NCBI GenBank assembly: GCA_008330645.1
Contig: VLTN01000002.1
Location: 992,001 to 1,056,000 of the forward strand
From: Cafeteria roenbergensis
Lineage: Eukaryota; Sar; Bigyra; Bicosoecida; Cafeteriaceae
Direction of reading: 5' to 3'
Length of the DNA: 64,000 bases
Of this stretch, positions 29,901 to 41,889 are shown in pieces. The notes beneath the pieces are model-generated. The model searched no databases. It was not told the origin of the DNA and worked only from the letters and a program-made list of their open reading frames with translations. The position numbers were made by a program, and so were the translations under genes. Numbering within the stretch: position 1 is the first letter of the stretch; each line of letters opens with the position of its first letter.

Positions 29901-32900
29901 CATCGTCGCCCCCGTTACCCCTGGCGGGGTCCGCCAGGTGTGCGTACAGCTCCGGCCGCAAGACGCGGTCCATCCCCGCCCATTCCGCCTCAGCGATGGT
30001 CAGCTCGCTGATGGCCTTGCGGCGGACGCGCTCCGCTGGCGTCAGCTGGTCGGACCGCACTTGAAGCTTGGTGCCGCCGTGCCCGCGCTCCGCCGCCCAG
30101 GCCGCCAGGGTCGGCCCGAGCGTGACGTACTCCACGTCGGAGGCGTCAGGCTTGGGGGCCGACGCTGACAGCACGAGGGCGTGGCCGTCCACCACCGCCG
30201 TGGCCGCCGCCTCCGGGCCAGCGGCGGGCCCGACAGTCGCGCTGTCGCCCTCCCGAACCAGCGGCAAGCGGCCGGCGGCGCTGGCCTGGCCGTGCGGCGG
30301 CACCGGCACAGGGCCGAGGGCGGCAGAGGCGTCGCCGCCCGCGGACTGCAGCGCCTCAGCAGCGCTCCGCTTGCCGTCCGTGTCGATGAGGTGCTCCAGG
30401 CCGAACTTGGCCAGGAGGCTCGCCCTGCGGACGCGTCGTCCCCCCGCTGCCTGCTCAGCCACGGCCATGGGCCGCAGCGCGCGGGTGGCAGCCGGGACGT
30501 ACCGGCGGTACTCGCGCACAAACGCCAGGAGCGCGCGCACCTCTGCCTCGCGCTCCGCTCTGGCCTCCCGCAGGGCGAGCAGCCCTTCCTCGATCTGGGT
30601 CTTCTCGTCCTTGCGGCTGGCGTGAGAGCGCACGAGCGCTGCAAACTGCTCCTCGAACCTGCCGAGGCGCCGGATCACGACCACGCGCACTGCGTCGCTG
30701 AGGTCGAGGCGCTGGTTCAGCCGGCGCTCCGCGTTGAGCCGTTTCGCTCGTTCGTGGATCGCGCGGTCCTGCGGCGAGAGCGCGTCCAAGTCCGTAGAGC
30801 CACCGCTAGAGCTCTCGCCGGAGCTAGAGTCGTCGTCAGAATCATCGTCCGAGTCGTCGTCAGTCCCCGAGCTGTCGCTGTCGTCGCCTGTTTCGGTGTC
30901 GGTCTCAGACTCGGATTCGGAGCTGGGGACGTTTTCTGCGTCGCTGCCAAGGTCGCGCCGGATGATGTAGCCCTTGTTGAGCGCCTCGCGCAGCTTCGTC
31001 GTCTGGAGGGCGTTCTCGTTCAGCGCCTTGTCGGTGCGGACGAGCATGTCGCGAACCAGGTGGCGCTTGCGGGCGCCGAGGCGGTAGGCCAGGTCGATGT
31101 CCGCAGTCTCTCCGCGGCACTCGGGCACCCGGGCCAGCTTCGAGTCCGCAGTGCGCACGCAGCCCTCCACCACGTCGCGCGCCGCGTATGCCAGCTTTGC
31201 CACAACGGAGACGGAGTACGTCCCCGCAGTCAGGCCAAAGACGCAGACGCGGTACCTCCCAGGCAGCACGGGCACGTGCAGGGGCTCGTGGCGGATGGTG
31301 ATCCTGCCAATGGAGGCGGGGCCGCTGGGACACGTGTCAGAGCGGTCCACCCAGCCGATGGCAGTCCTGGACATGGCCACCAGCTGATCCTGGGGCACCC
31401 CCCGAATCTGGGGCACGGGCCGAAGCAAGGGCGGCCGCTGCAGCTCCGCCAGCACCGAGTTCTGCACGCGGGTCACGCGCCGGCCGTCCCGCTGCGTGCC
31501 CGCCCAGTCCACCACGTCCATGTCCACAGGCGGCCCGTGGAAGGCGATGGACTCGGCACCAGGCCCTGGAATCGCGGCGAGCCTGGCGCGCGGATCCGAG
31601 CCTTCCGCCAGCGCGAGCGCGCCCGACTCTTCGCCGTCCTCGGCAAAGCGGAAGGTTGCCATGCCGCCCGCGTCAAAGGACGCCGCAGTTGGCGTCTCGA
31701 TGCCTCCCTCGCTGTCAACGTCATCCACTTCCGGGATCGCGTCCTGCCCGAAGAGGGAGTCGTCGCTCGCGTCGCTTGCCCGCCGCGTTCCGGCTCCCGT
31801 GCCGGCCGCGCTCGCGCTGTGCTGGTCTGCGATTTGCTTTGCCGCAGCCGGGGTGAGGCCGTCCTTGGCGGCCGCCGCGGCCTCTTCAAGAAGCGCACCC
31901 ACCCGCATGCTCTGCTGCCGCATGAGGGCGCGGGCGGGCCGGGTCCCCGCTGCGCGCTTCGAGCCAACGGCTCGTGCCGCAGCAGCTCGCGCGGCCGCCG
32001 CCTTGTCCTTGGCCCTGGCCTCCTCCTGCGCCTGGTACGCGTAGTCGTCCGGCTTGCCGAGGGTCAGCGGCACGGGCCGCTCGCCGAGCGCAGCCCTCTC
32101 AAAGTCGGCCTCCAGCTGCTCCAGCAGCGCCTGCCCCGGTGGAACCAGTGGCTGCCCAGTGGGGCCGACCCCGAGCTCGTCGGCGCGGCGCAGCCGCTCG
32201 AGCCCCTCGGCGTCCACGGGAACCGCCGGGTAACCGATCGGCCCGTCGAAGCGGATGCCGAGCTCCGCGGGCACCGGCTCCGCGAGCAAAGCCGCGTCGG
32301 GCTCCGCCGCACCGCGGGCATGCTTGGGAGGCGCGCGGCCCGGGGCGTCGGTGTCAAACGGCACAAGGGGGACGCTGCGGTCCCACCCCCCGCCGCCGTC
32401 AGCGCGACCAGTGTCCCGCCCCGTCGAGGCGCCTCCAGCCCAGGGTTCCGCGTTGACGGAGAAGTCTGTCCGGGACGTGGGCAACCGATCGGCCTGCCCC
32501 GCAGGCGAAGGCCGTGGCGGGGAGCCTGCCGGTTTGGACCGCAGGCCCGCTCCTCGCCCTGTTCCGCCCTGCCCCAGCCCGGTCAACGTGCCGTCGAAGC
32601 CCGCGCTTGCCGCGGGAGCGCCGCGGATCGTGTCATCGACGTCGCCCACCCATGTGCGGCGCATGCCCGCGGGCGAGCGGTCGCCTCCGAACCGGTGGGA
32701 CGACGCTGGCGCCCGCTGTGGCGCGTTGGCGAGGGCGAGCTGCGCCTGTCGCATGGCCGCCGCTGCCTTGGCGTATGGCTGTCCCACGGCGCCGGCTGGC
32801 GCTTCCGGAGGCTCCACGAACGCGTCCCGGTACAGCCCGACCTGCAGACGGGCAGGAACATACCGGTTCGTCGCCTCGTCAAAAGTGCCCTTGAAGGTGA

Positions 32901-35900
32901 CGGTGACGGTCAGGTCGACGGCGACGGGCAACGCCCCAGGGCACCCGGTCTCGTCCTCGTATGGGGTCTTGGGGGCTTGCGGCTTGCCCGCGCCCTCGCG
33001 CTGGCTGGCTGCATTGCTGCCCCCGAGCAGGCCGTATGGGTCCGCCCGAGACTCTGCCGCGGCGCGGGACGATGTGGCCTCGCGCGGCGAGTCCGCCTCG
33101 GAGTCCTCGGGATCCTCGTCGTCCTCGCTGTTGAGCCCGTCGTCGTCATCGTCCGCGGCGTACCCGCCCTGGCCCACGAGCATGGATCCCTGCCGGCTCA
33201 GCGCGGATGCCAGTGCCACGGGGTGCTTGCCGCCACGGGCGATGCGGCGCCTCCGCCTCTCGTGGCGGCGTGCCTGCACTGCGCGCCGGCGGTGCTCCTC
33301 GTCGTCCGGCGCGGCCCACCGAACCCTGCCCAGCCCAGCAGGGCCCGGGCCGTCCAGCGGATCGAAGCCCTCTTGGACGGCCGCCCACGTGTCGGCACCA
33401 GCGTCTCCCGCCCCGACCGTCGCAAAGTCACCAGCCCGCACGCCGTCGTCTCCAGGCGCAGTTCGGCCCGCAGGAAGCCCCCTGGTGTCCAGCCGACTGG
33501 CTGCACCCCGGGGGGCAGCGGTCAACGAGCCGCTACCGGCAGAGTCGGGGCGCCGGCGGCCTGCGCGCCCGCCCTCGGCAAAGCCAGGGAAGCCAGTCGC
33601 AGCCGAGGGCGGCGCCAAGGGCGTGCCAGCGCGGCTGAGGCGGTCAGCGGTGTCCGGCGGCACGTCCCCTCTGATCCCGCCGGTGAAGGTCGGCATGAGA
33701 GGGTCTACAGAGCGAATGCTGTCGAGGGCCGAGCGAGGGTCGGCAGCGGCCGCTGCGGCGCCTCGCCGCGTACCCGACGACGGCCGGCGCGACGACGCGA
33801 TTCGGCCGGACCCCGGCCGGGTGGACGCAGGGTAGGGCAGCGCGGAGCTAGACGCCGACATGGGGCGGGAGAAGCCGTGGTCCTCAGGTCCTGCCGCAGC
33901 GGCGGCGGCGGCTCCTCCCGGGCCGTCCCACCCCGTGGCCGCGGAGCCCGGGCGCGCGTTGGTCGTCCCCTCTCCGGGAGCCTCGTCCCATCCAGTTGCC
34001 GCCCAGCTCCGCGGGTCTGCGCCCCGCCGCCAGTAGCCCCCGGCGCGGCTCTGCGCCTTGCCGAACGCGCGCGGGCCGTGGCCCACGATATCGGAGAGCG
34101 AGCCGCAGACCTCGAACCCGTGCTCCACGCGGCCGCCTTCGCTAATGCTTGCCTCCGACACGCTGAGCAGGGTGGAAACCTGCGCTGAGCGCACCAGCAC
34201 GGCTGTCGACGCAGCCGCAACTGCAACTGCGGCAACGTTGGAGCGATCGCCGTCCGCGTCGGCCAGCACAAGCTCCGGCGTCACGTCCACCTCCCCACGC
34301 ATGCGGAGCCCCTCCTTGACCAGCTCACGCGCCTCGGGGACCTCGGCCAGGCCGTACAGAACCGGGGTGGGCGACGCGGCAGCGAGGTCGTACACGGCCC
34401 TGCCGGAGTCGGTGCCGTAGGCCCGCATCAGGAGCTGGGCGCGCCGCTCCTCGGCCGTGGCAAGCCTTGCGGGCGGCGTGGCCAGAATGCGCTGGAGCTC
34501 GTCGCGGGACCAACGGCAGGGGGCGCCCCCTGGCGGCCTGCGGAGGCCGTCTCGCCGACGGGCGTCCTCAACCTTGGCCTTCTGGGCGCGGGCCTGGCAC
34601 TCGATCTCCCGCTGCTCGGCCGCCAGCCGCCACCGCCGCCGCTCCTCCGACTCCCTCTCGCGCTGCCGAAGCGCTCCCTTGGCCGCCTCGCGAGTTGCCT
34701 GGCGCTGCTGGAAGTGGGCTTCGAGCGCGTCGATCAGCCCGCCGTCCGCTGCTCCGGCGGACCCGGGAGGCGCAGCCGCCGCTCCCTGGGAGGCCGCGCC
34801 CGCCGAGGCGCCGCGCCGCAGCGCCCCCCCGGAGGTCGGGCGGCTTGCCCTCCCAGTGGAGACCCCGTCCCCGTCGTCAGGCTCGCTCTCCGAGTCGCGC
34901 TGGCCGCTGCCACCGCCGAATCTGCTGCCAAGCCCGCGGCCACCGCTCCCGTTGCCTGCGGCCGCCGGGTCTTCGGCCACAGGGCCGGGGGAAAGGTACA
35001 GGAACGGCCGGACGACCACGTCAAGCGCCACCCATTCTTTTTCCTCCTCCGACCGCGCGTGGGCTGGCTTGGTTCGCGCAACGAAGCCCCTGGCAACGGC
35101 CGCGGCTGCCGCCGCCCTCGCGCCGCTGTCCTGGTCAGCGAGGCGCTCCGCCTCCTCCCCGGCGCCGTAGAGGAAGTGGGAGAGGATGCCGTGCACTCGC
35201 AGGTGCTCCTTGTCCGACATGAAGGCGAGCGCCTGCAGCGGCGACGCGGGGAGATCCGCCAGCGACTCAATCACCTCGCGCGGAATGGCGCAGCGGTACT
35301 TGCGGTCGCTGCGAAAGGCGTCCTTGTCCTCGGAGCTCAGCCCCACGTAGAGCTCCGGAAACATCTTCCGGTCCATGGCCACGAACTCCTTTTCCTCGTC
35401 CGTGCGCTCGGAGGCAGGCTTCCAGCGCGTGACCACGGCGAGCTTGGAGCTGTCGGTAACGGCAATCTCCTGCTGCGAGGCGGCAGCCAGGATCTTGATC
35501 GCCAGTTGCTGCTCCGTGAGGGAGCGCGCGGAGCCGGGCGTTGACGCTGGGCGGCTGCCTCCGCCCGCGAAGGGGACCACGCTCTCCGCGCCGAGGCGGT
35601 CTCGCGCAGCCAGGGCCAGACTGCCCTTGCCAGACACCGACAAGACCGGCGTGCTCACGCCAGACGTGGAGCCGGAGAATGGCGCCGTGGGCAACGCCGC
35701 CAGGGGCGCGTCGGCAATGGCGGCCTGCGGTTGCTGCTGCCGCTGGCGGTCCATGAGCAGCGCCTGCTCCGCGGCCCGGATGGCCGCCGGGTCGATCACC
35801 CAGGCGTACTCGGCGCCGTAGCGACTGAGGCGCTCCCCAGAACGGCGCATGTCGACGATGAAGGTGTCCAGCTCCTGCTGCTGAGCGGTCACCCCTGCCC

Positions 35901-38900
35901 GCCACTGAGCGCACGCATCCCGCCGGGTGAGGAGTGCGCCGTACGGCGTGGGCCGCGGGCGCCCGCCACCTTCCGCGGCGTCCCTCCCGGCCGCCTCGGC
36001 TGCATTGAGGGCGCGAATGGCGGCGCGGATAGGGTCGTCGTCGTCGTTGCCGGCCGAGGTCATGGGCACCTCCCGCATCACCTCCACCACCTGGCGCAGA
36101 GCCGACTCGAGCAGCGCCAGGTCAGACGCCGCCGCGTCGATCTCGGTGTCGGCGCCTTCGATGCGAGCCCGCAGCTGGCGAAGGCGGGCCTCCCCCTTCT
36201 TGATGAGCGGGCGGAGCTTTGCCAGCTCCTGCTTGATGTACCGGGCCAAGTCCACGCGCTTGATGCGCTGGGCAGCGTCTTGCCACACCACCGTGTCGAT
36301 CCAGCGCCCCTTGGAGCTCTTGCAGCGTCGGAACTCCACCCGAAGCTCCTGGAGGCGCTGCCGGCGCCGCACCAGCAGCTCCAGCGCCTTGGAGGCCTTG
36401 GCCCCAGCGTCCTCCTGCACCTGGGTCGCGCGCTGCCGGACGGAGCGCACCTCGCGGGTGAGGCGGCTCACTCGGATCCGCGAGTCCAGCAGCTGCTCCT
36501 CCAGCTTGGCAACCGTGTTGACCGACAGCTGCGTCGTCGCTGCAGTGGCGTCAAGCTCCAGGGAGGCCATGTCCACCTGCTCCTGAAGCCGCTTCAGGTA
36601 CCGGCGCTGCGTCGCGCGGTACTTCACGAGCTCGTCCACCTCGGCGTTGACGGTCTGTAGCATCACCTGCTCGTCGCGAGAGAGCGAGCCGCGCCTGCGC
36701 AGCTCCGCGCCGAGCGCTTCCTGTTCTTGCTTGGCCCGGCGGAGCGCAGTGTCCACGCCCCCGACCTCACGCTTGCGCGCGTCCACGGCGCGGCTGAGCT
36801 GCGTGATGCGGTGGTCGATCTGGCGCCACCGCCGGACCACGCCCTTGCGCTTGACCCGGGCGGCCCGAACGGCGTCCACGAGCCGTTCAGCGCCGGACGC
36901 GGCCACCCGCGGGTCGCTCGACTGCAGCCCAAAGTCGTCCGCCTCGCCTGCCCTGATGGCCGCCACCGTCTGAGCCCGCATTTTCTCTCGCACGTCCATC
37001 AGCCGCTGGGCCTTGCGGCCCCGGCCCTTGGCGGCCTTGTCGAGCAGCGCCAGCTTCTGGGCGGCCGCGTCGGCTGCCTCGTCGCTCGCTGTGTCCCGCA
37101 TCAGGCTGAACTGCCTCTCGCGCGCCATCTGTCGCTCTGCCTCCAGCTCATCGTCCTTGGCTTGCTCCTCCACGGCGGCCGACAGCTCGTCTTCCAGCCC
37201 CATCGCTTCCCGTGCCGCCTGCTCCCGTGCCATCTCCGCTTCGACTGCGCGCTCCTCGTTCAGCTCCCTGGCCTCGTCCGCCATGGCCACAAACTGCCTG
37301 CGCTGCGCGTCACCCGACGACGCCTCGGCCGTAAGCTCCAGTCGCTTTTTGCGACGAAGCTTCGCCACGCGATCCTGCCTGGCGCGCTCCGAGCGCTCCC
37401 GCGCTTGCTCTGCCTCTGCCTCCAGCGCCTCCTCCAGTGCGGCCAGCAGCTGAACCTCTGTTCCCTCGCTGCTCAGGCCTCGGCGCTCCAGCTCCTCGCG
37501 GATGAGGGCGACGCCCGCCAGCCGGCGGCTCTCGGACCCCACAGCCCCGCGGGCGCTGAGGGAGTCGCCGGGACCGTCCCGCCCGCGGCCCGTGCTCCCC
37601 CCACCGCCCCGAAACGAGCTGCCGCTCATCGGCCGCACCACCATGGTTCCCAGGCGAAGCCTCGCTCCGTCGTTGTCGCTGCCCGGAGAGCCGCCCGAGC
37701 GCTTGAGGATGCCCTTGAGCGTGCGCCCCTCCTCTCCGCCGTGCGGGCCTCTCGAGCTGTGCCCAGGCACCGCCGCGTCGCTGGGATCTTGCCACTCAAG
37801 CAGCAGCGGGCCGTCCGCTCCGGCCGAAGCAAGGGCCGTGCCCGGAGACGTGGCGGACGACTTGCGGCCCCAAAAGACGGAGGCCACCGACCCAGTGGTG
37901 TCCAGAAGCATCAAGGGGCCGTCAGGCCCGCTGGGCGGCACCGTGAACTCGGGCTCGTGGACGAGGCCGCCCTCCGGCCTCGGCGTTTGAGGTCGCATCA
38001 CAAGCCGTCCGAGACAGAGCTCTTCAAGGGCCTGAAGCACGAACGAGCGGCGCTCGTGCATCACGCTGTGGCCCGCCTTGAGCCACACAACGTGGGTGGG
38101 GTTCGTCTGGAAGCTGCCCACTTCCTCGATGTCCTCGAAAAGCGAAAAGTCCTTCTCTGTGATGGTCGCATCCTCCACGCTTCCCCCGCGCACCGCCACC
38201 GCGGTCGGGGGGGGCAGTTCGCTGCCCTGCGAGCCTGCCGCTCGCGCGGCATCAGGTTCGTCGGTGGACGCGGTCGTCGGGGCGGCGGCCGCCTCAGCTG
38301 ACGCAGAAGCGACCTGCGACGAGGGCGCAGAGAGCGACTCTGCCTCCGTCGCTCCGTCCAGGTACAGGGCGCGAAACCGCCGGGAGGGCGGCGATCCCGC
38401 AACGGAGAGAAAGTCCGCGAAAGAGTGGCCACCGCTGTCCGGCGCGTTGACGATGCCCTTGCCCCCACCGGCAAGGGACCGAGCGCGGGCCGCATGGTGC
38501 GCCTGCAGCGGGAGCACGAACGCATCGTCCGTGCTGGCCACAAACAGCATGGGGATGTGCATCTGCTTCAGGGGCGCGCGGAGGTCACGTGCCCGCTTCA
38601 TGCCGCGCGCAAGCGCTGCGATTCCCAGGTCCAGATACGGGTCGCCATCCGCGAGCGGCCGGTTTCCGGCGAGCAACACCTGCATTGCCGTCGTCGCCCC
38701 GATGGCCTCGCAGTATTGCTGGCCCAGCAGCAGACGCTGCACTTGCTCCGTGGCCAGCGCGCGGACGGGAGCAGGCCCAGCTGCGTCGTCTGGACGGGGC
38801 AGGCGAAGCGAGCGCTTGGCCGTGCTGTCGAGCGCGCCGTCGTTCCAGGCGCTGCCAGCTGCGGACGAGCGCGGGCGCGACTCGCTGGCTCCAGTGCTGC

Positions 38901-41848
38901 CAGCCCACGCCTGGCGTGGAGCTGGGGTGCTGCCGCGCGCGCCCTTGGCGCCGCGCGGGGGGCGGCCGGCGGCAGTCGCGGCGGCGTCGTCGTCGTCGTC
39001 GGCGGCGGCAGCTGCGGCGGCGTCGTCGTCCGGGTCTGCGCCATCGTGAACGGCGCAGTCGTACACGGAGCGAGCGCCGCGCAGACCCAGGCGGCGCCGG
39101 AAGCGACGCTCGCGCTTCGTCAGCGCGTCCAGCGCGTCCACCGTGCGGTCTGCCCGCGGCAGAGCCGACGACCACTCCCCCGTTGCAGCCGCGTCCTCTT
39201 GCTCGTCGTCCAGCGAGGCGTCTCGCGCCTGAGTGTCCCGCAGCTCTGCGGCGTTGCCGCCTTGCATGCTGACGCCGGCCATGGCCGCGAGAGGGTCGTG
39301 CGTCTCGGCGAGCCGGTCGAACACGCCCTGCAAGGCCTTGTCCACGTGCGAGAAGGCATTCACAAGGCAAATGGCGCGAACGGCGCTGGCCATCACAGCG
39401 TCCTGGCCGCCGGCGATGCCCGCGTAGCCCTTGGCGGGAGTCGGCCGGGCAACAAAGTGCCACGCAAAGTTTAGGGCGACGTGCCCGCCGAGGCCGGAGC
39501 CCATCAGCACCACATCGCGCCCGATCCTGCCCTTGGTCTTCTCGTAGACGTCGGTGCGCACATCCTGGGGCTTCTGAGGACCCCATTCTCCGCTTGACCG
39601 CAGCGATCGCACGAGGTGCAGAACGGTCAGCGCGAGGAAATCGCTGCTCAGCGGGCGAGTGGCCGGTTTGCCGTTTGACCCCGGAAGCGGGTGGGCACCG
39701 ATGGCCTTGGCAGCTGCATCGGCCTCCGCATCGGGGCCGCCTGCGGGGTGAACCGCCTCGACGCCTGCCCTGGTGCCGACCTCCGGAGCCGCGCCCAGTG
39801 TCACCGAGGCGCCGCCCTCCTTCCGCTCCGTGCCGTCCTCACTGCTGCCGCCGCTGGAGCTCGTGGCCGTTTCTCGCCGGCCCCTGCCGGGCGACGAGGA
39901 GCGGCCTGCCCCTTGCCGCCTGGCCTCTGCCGGCCCGGGCGCTGCTTCTGCTGCCGCCGCAGTGGCCCCAGCCGGGGCAGATGGGGCTTGCTTGGCCGCC
40001 CCGGCCCTGCGGGTCCCCAGCTCGTATTTTACCGCCGAGAGGTCCAGCTCGTCCACAGCCCGGGCGGGAGCAATGCTGGTCGGGCGCTCGTTCCAGGTCG
40101 TGCCCGGCAGCCCAGGGTAGTGCACGAGCAGCAAGCGGGCGCCGGGCATGCGAGCGAGCATGGGCCGGAGCATGGCTGCCACGCCATGCATGTCCTCAAA
40201 AAGGTCGCACAGGTACATCACGTCGACCGGGCGCCCGGCCGCGTACGGCGAGGCGGACTTGGCCGGGGCTGGAAGCCGCGCCGTGTGCGACGGTCTGCCT
40301 GACTCGTCCTCATCGTCGCCGTCGCTTCGCCACGTGTCGGGCTCCGCGACAGCGGCATCCACCGCCCCTGCCTGCGTGACGACCATTGGCGGGCCGTGCA
40401 GGACCGCATACACGAGGGACGTATCGCTGTCGTACCAGTGCACCCTCCAGTCCAGCTGCGCCGCCCGGGAGGCCGCAGCCCCGCTCTGCACCACTCGCAG
40501 GCCAGGCAGCAGCGCTGCAGTCTCGACGCCGACTCTTGAGCCAAGCAGCCCGCTGTCCCCGCCCATCACCAGCCGGGGCGCCGCCGCGAGCCCGGCAGTG
40601 CTGCCCCCGAACCGGTCGTTCACCGCAGGCGGAAGATCATCCAGAAACTCGGTCGGGAGGGGCGTGCGAAGCACCCCTGAGCGCTCCGGGTCGCGCCTCG
40701 AAAGTCCGGCAACCCCCGCTCCGCCGGTGCCCAGCAGCCTCTGCCGCGCCTCCTCCTCGTCCGCAATGTGCAGCCCCATCAGCGAGTCGTCGAGGCTGTC
40801 CCGCAGGCCCACCGCGCGCTCGTGGCCCGGCCCGCGCCGCTGCGCGGCTGCGCTCGTGTCGCCCAGCAGCGCCCGCCGGGGAGGGTCGGTTTCGGACAAG
40901 GCCGACGCTGCGGCCCAGCGAGCAAAGTCGTCCGGGTCCTCACCGGCGGCCATTGCGGCGGCATGCAGCTGCTCCTGGGCGGACCGCTGGCGCGGGTGCC
41001 ACGGCAAGCCGGGCGGCGGCCTGCCTGGAGACCGCTGTCCGGCCCGAACCGGGCGAAGCGAGCTGCCTGCCGCGCCACGCTGCTTCAGCGTCCCCCCGCC
41101 GTAGGCACGCTCCGCCTTGGCCGAACTGGCTGCAGACCTGGATCCCAGCCGACGGCTGCGCCGAGTCCGGTGCTCCGACGCGCGCTGGGACTCGATGATC
41201 GCATCTGCCCAGTCGGTGGGGGTCGCAGAGCTGCTCAAGCCCGTGAGCAACGCCCCGCCCCACGCTTCCCCGCTGTGAGGCGCCCCCCCGCCCTGCTGCT
41301 CCCCGGCGGAGGGCAGAGCAGGCATGGAGGACGAGAGCGGATCGAGGCGCCCTCCGGCGCGCCCTGCACCAGCCGTCGGCCCCTGCGGGCCAAGGGCCGA
41401 CCGCAGGCTGGGAGGGATGGGTCCAGCCGTCGCCGCGAACCGCTCCAGCGCAACGTTTCGTGACGAAGGCGCGCCCGGGCCCAGCTGGGCCCGGGCGCGG
41501 GCCATGTCGGGGCTGCGCTGCGCGGAGGCGAGGGCAGCGGCCCCGCCGATGCCTCGCCTTCCGCCGCGGCGTGCTGCGGCGCCTCGCCGGCGGCTTGCCA
41601 CGCCAGCCCCGTCGGATCGGTCTTGCCGCCTCGGAGCGCCACGGCCTGCCTGGGGCGGCCCCGCACCAGCAGCCGCCCTGGCCTCCTCGTTGGCCTCCGC
41701 TCGGTCCATCGCCGCCTCGATCATCGCGCTCATGGGGTCCAAGCCGCGGGAGGCCCCTGTAGCTGCGGGCCCTCCCGCCCCGACCGCCGGGGCGCCTCCG
41801 CCGCCCGATCCTCCTCCCGCTTCTCCTGCTGCTGCCCTGCCTGCGCCT

Positions 41849-41889
<41 letters not shown>

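Noticed and set aside
30181-34188. Plus-strand open frame of 1,335 codons inside the giant gene
   Set aside because: Antisense shadow. The minus-strand frame carries conserved segments and continues far on both sides.
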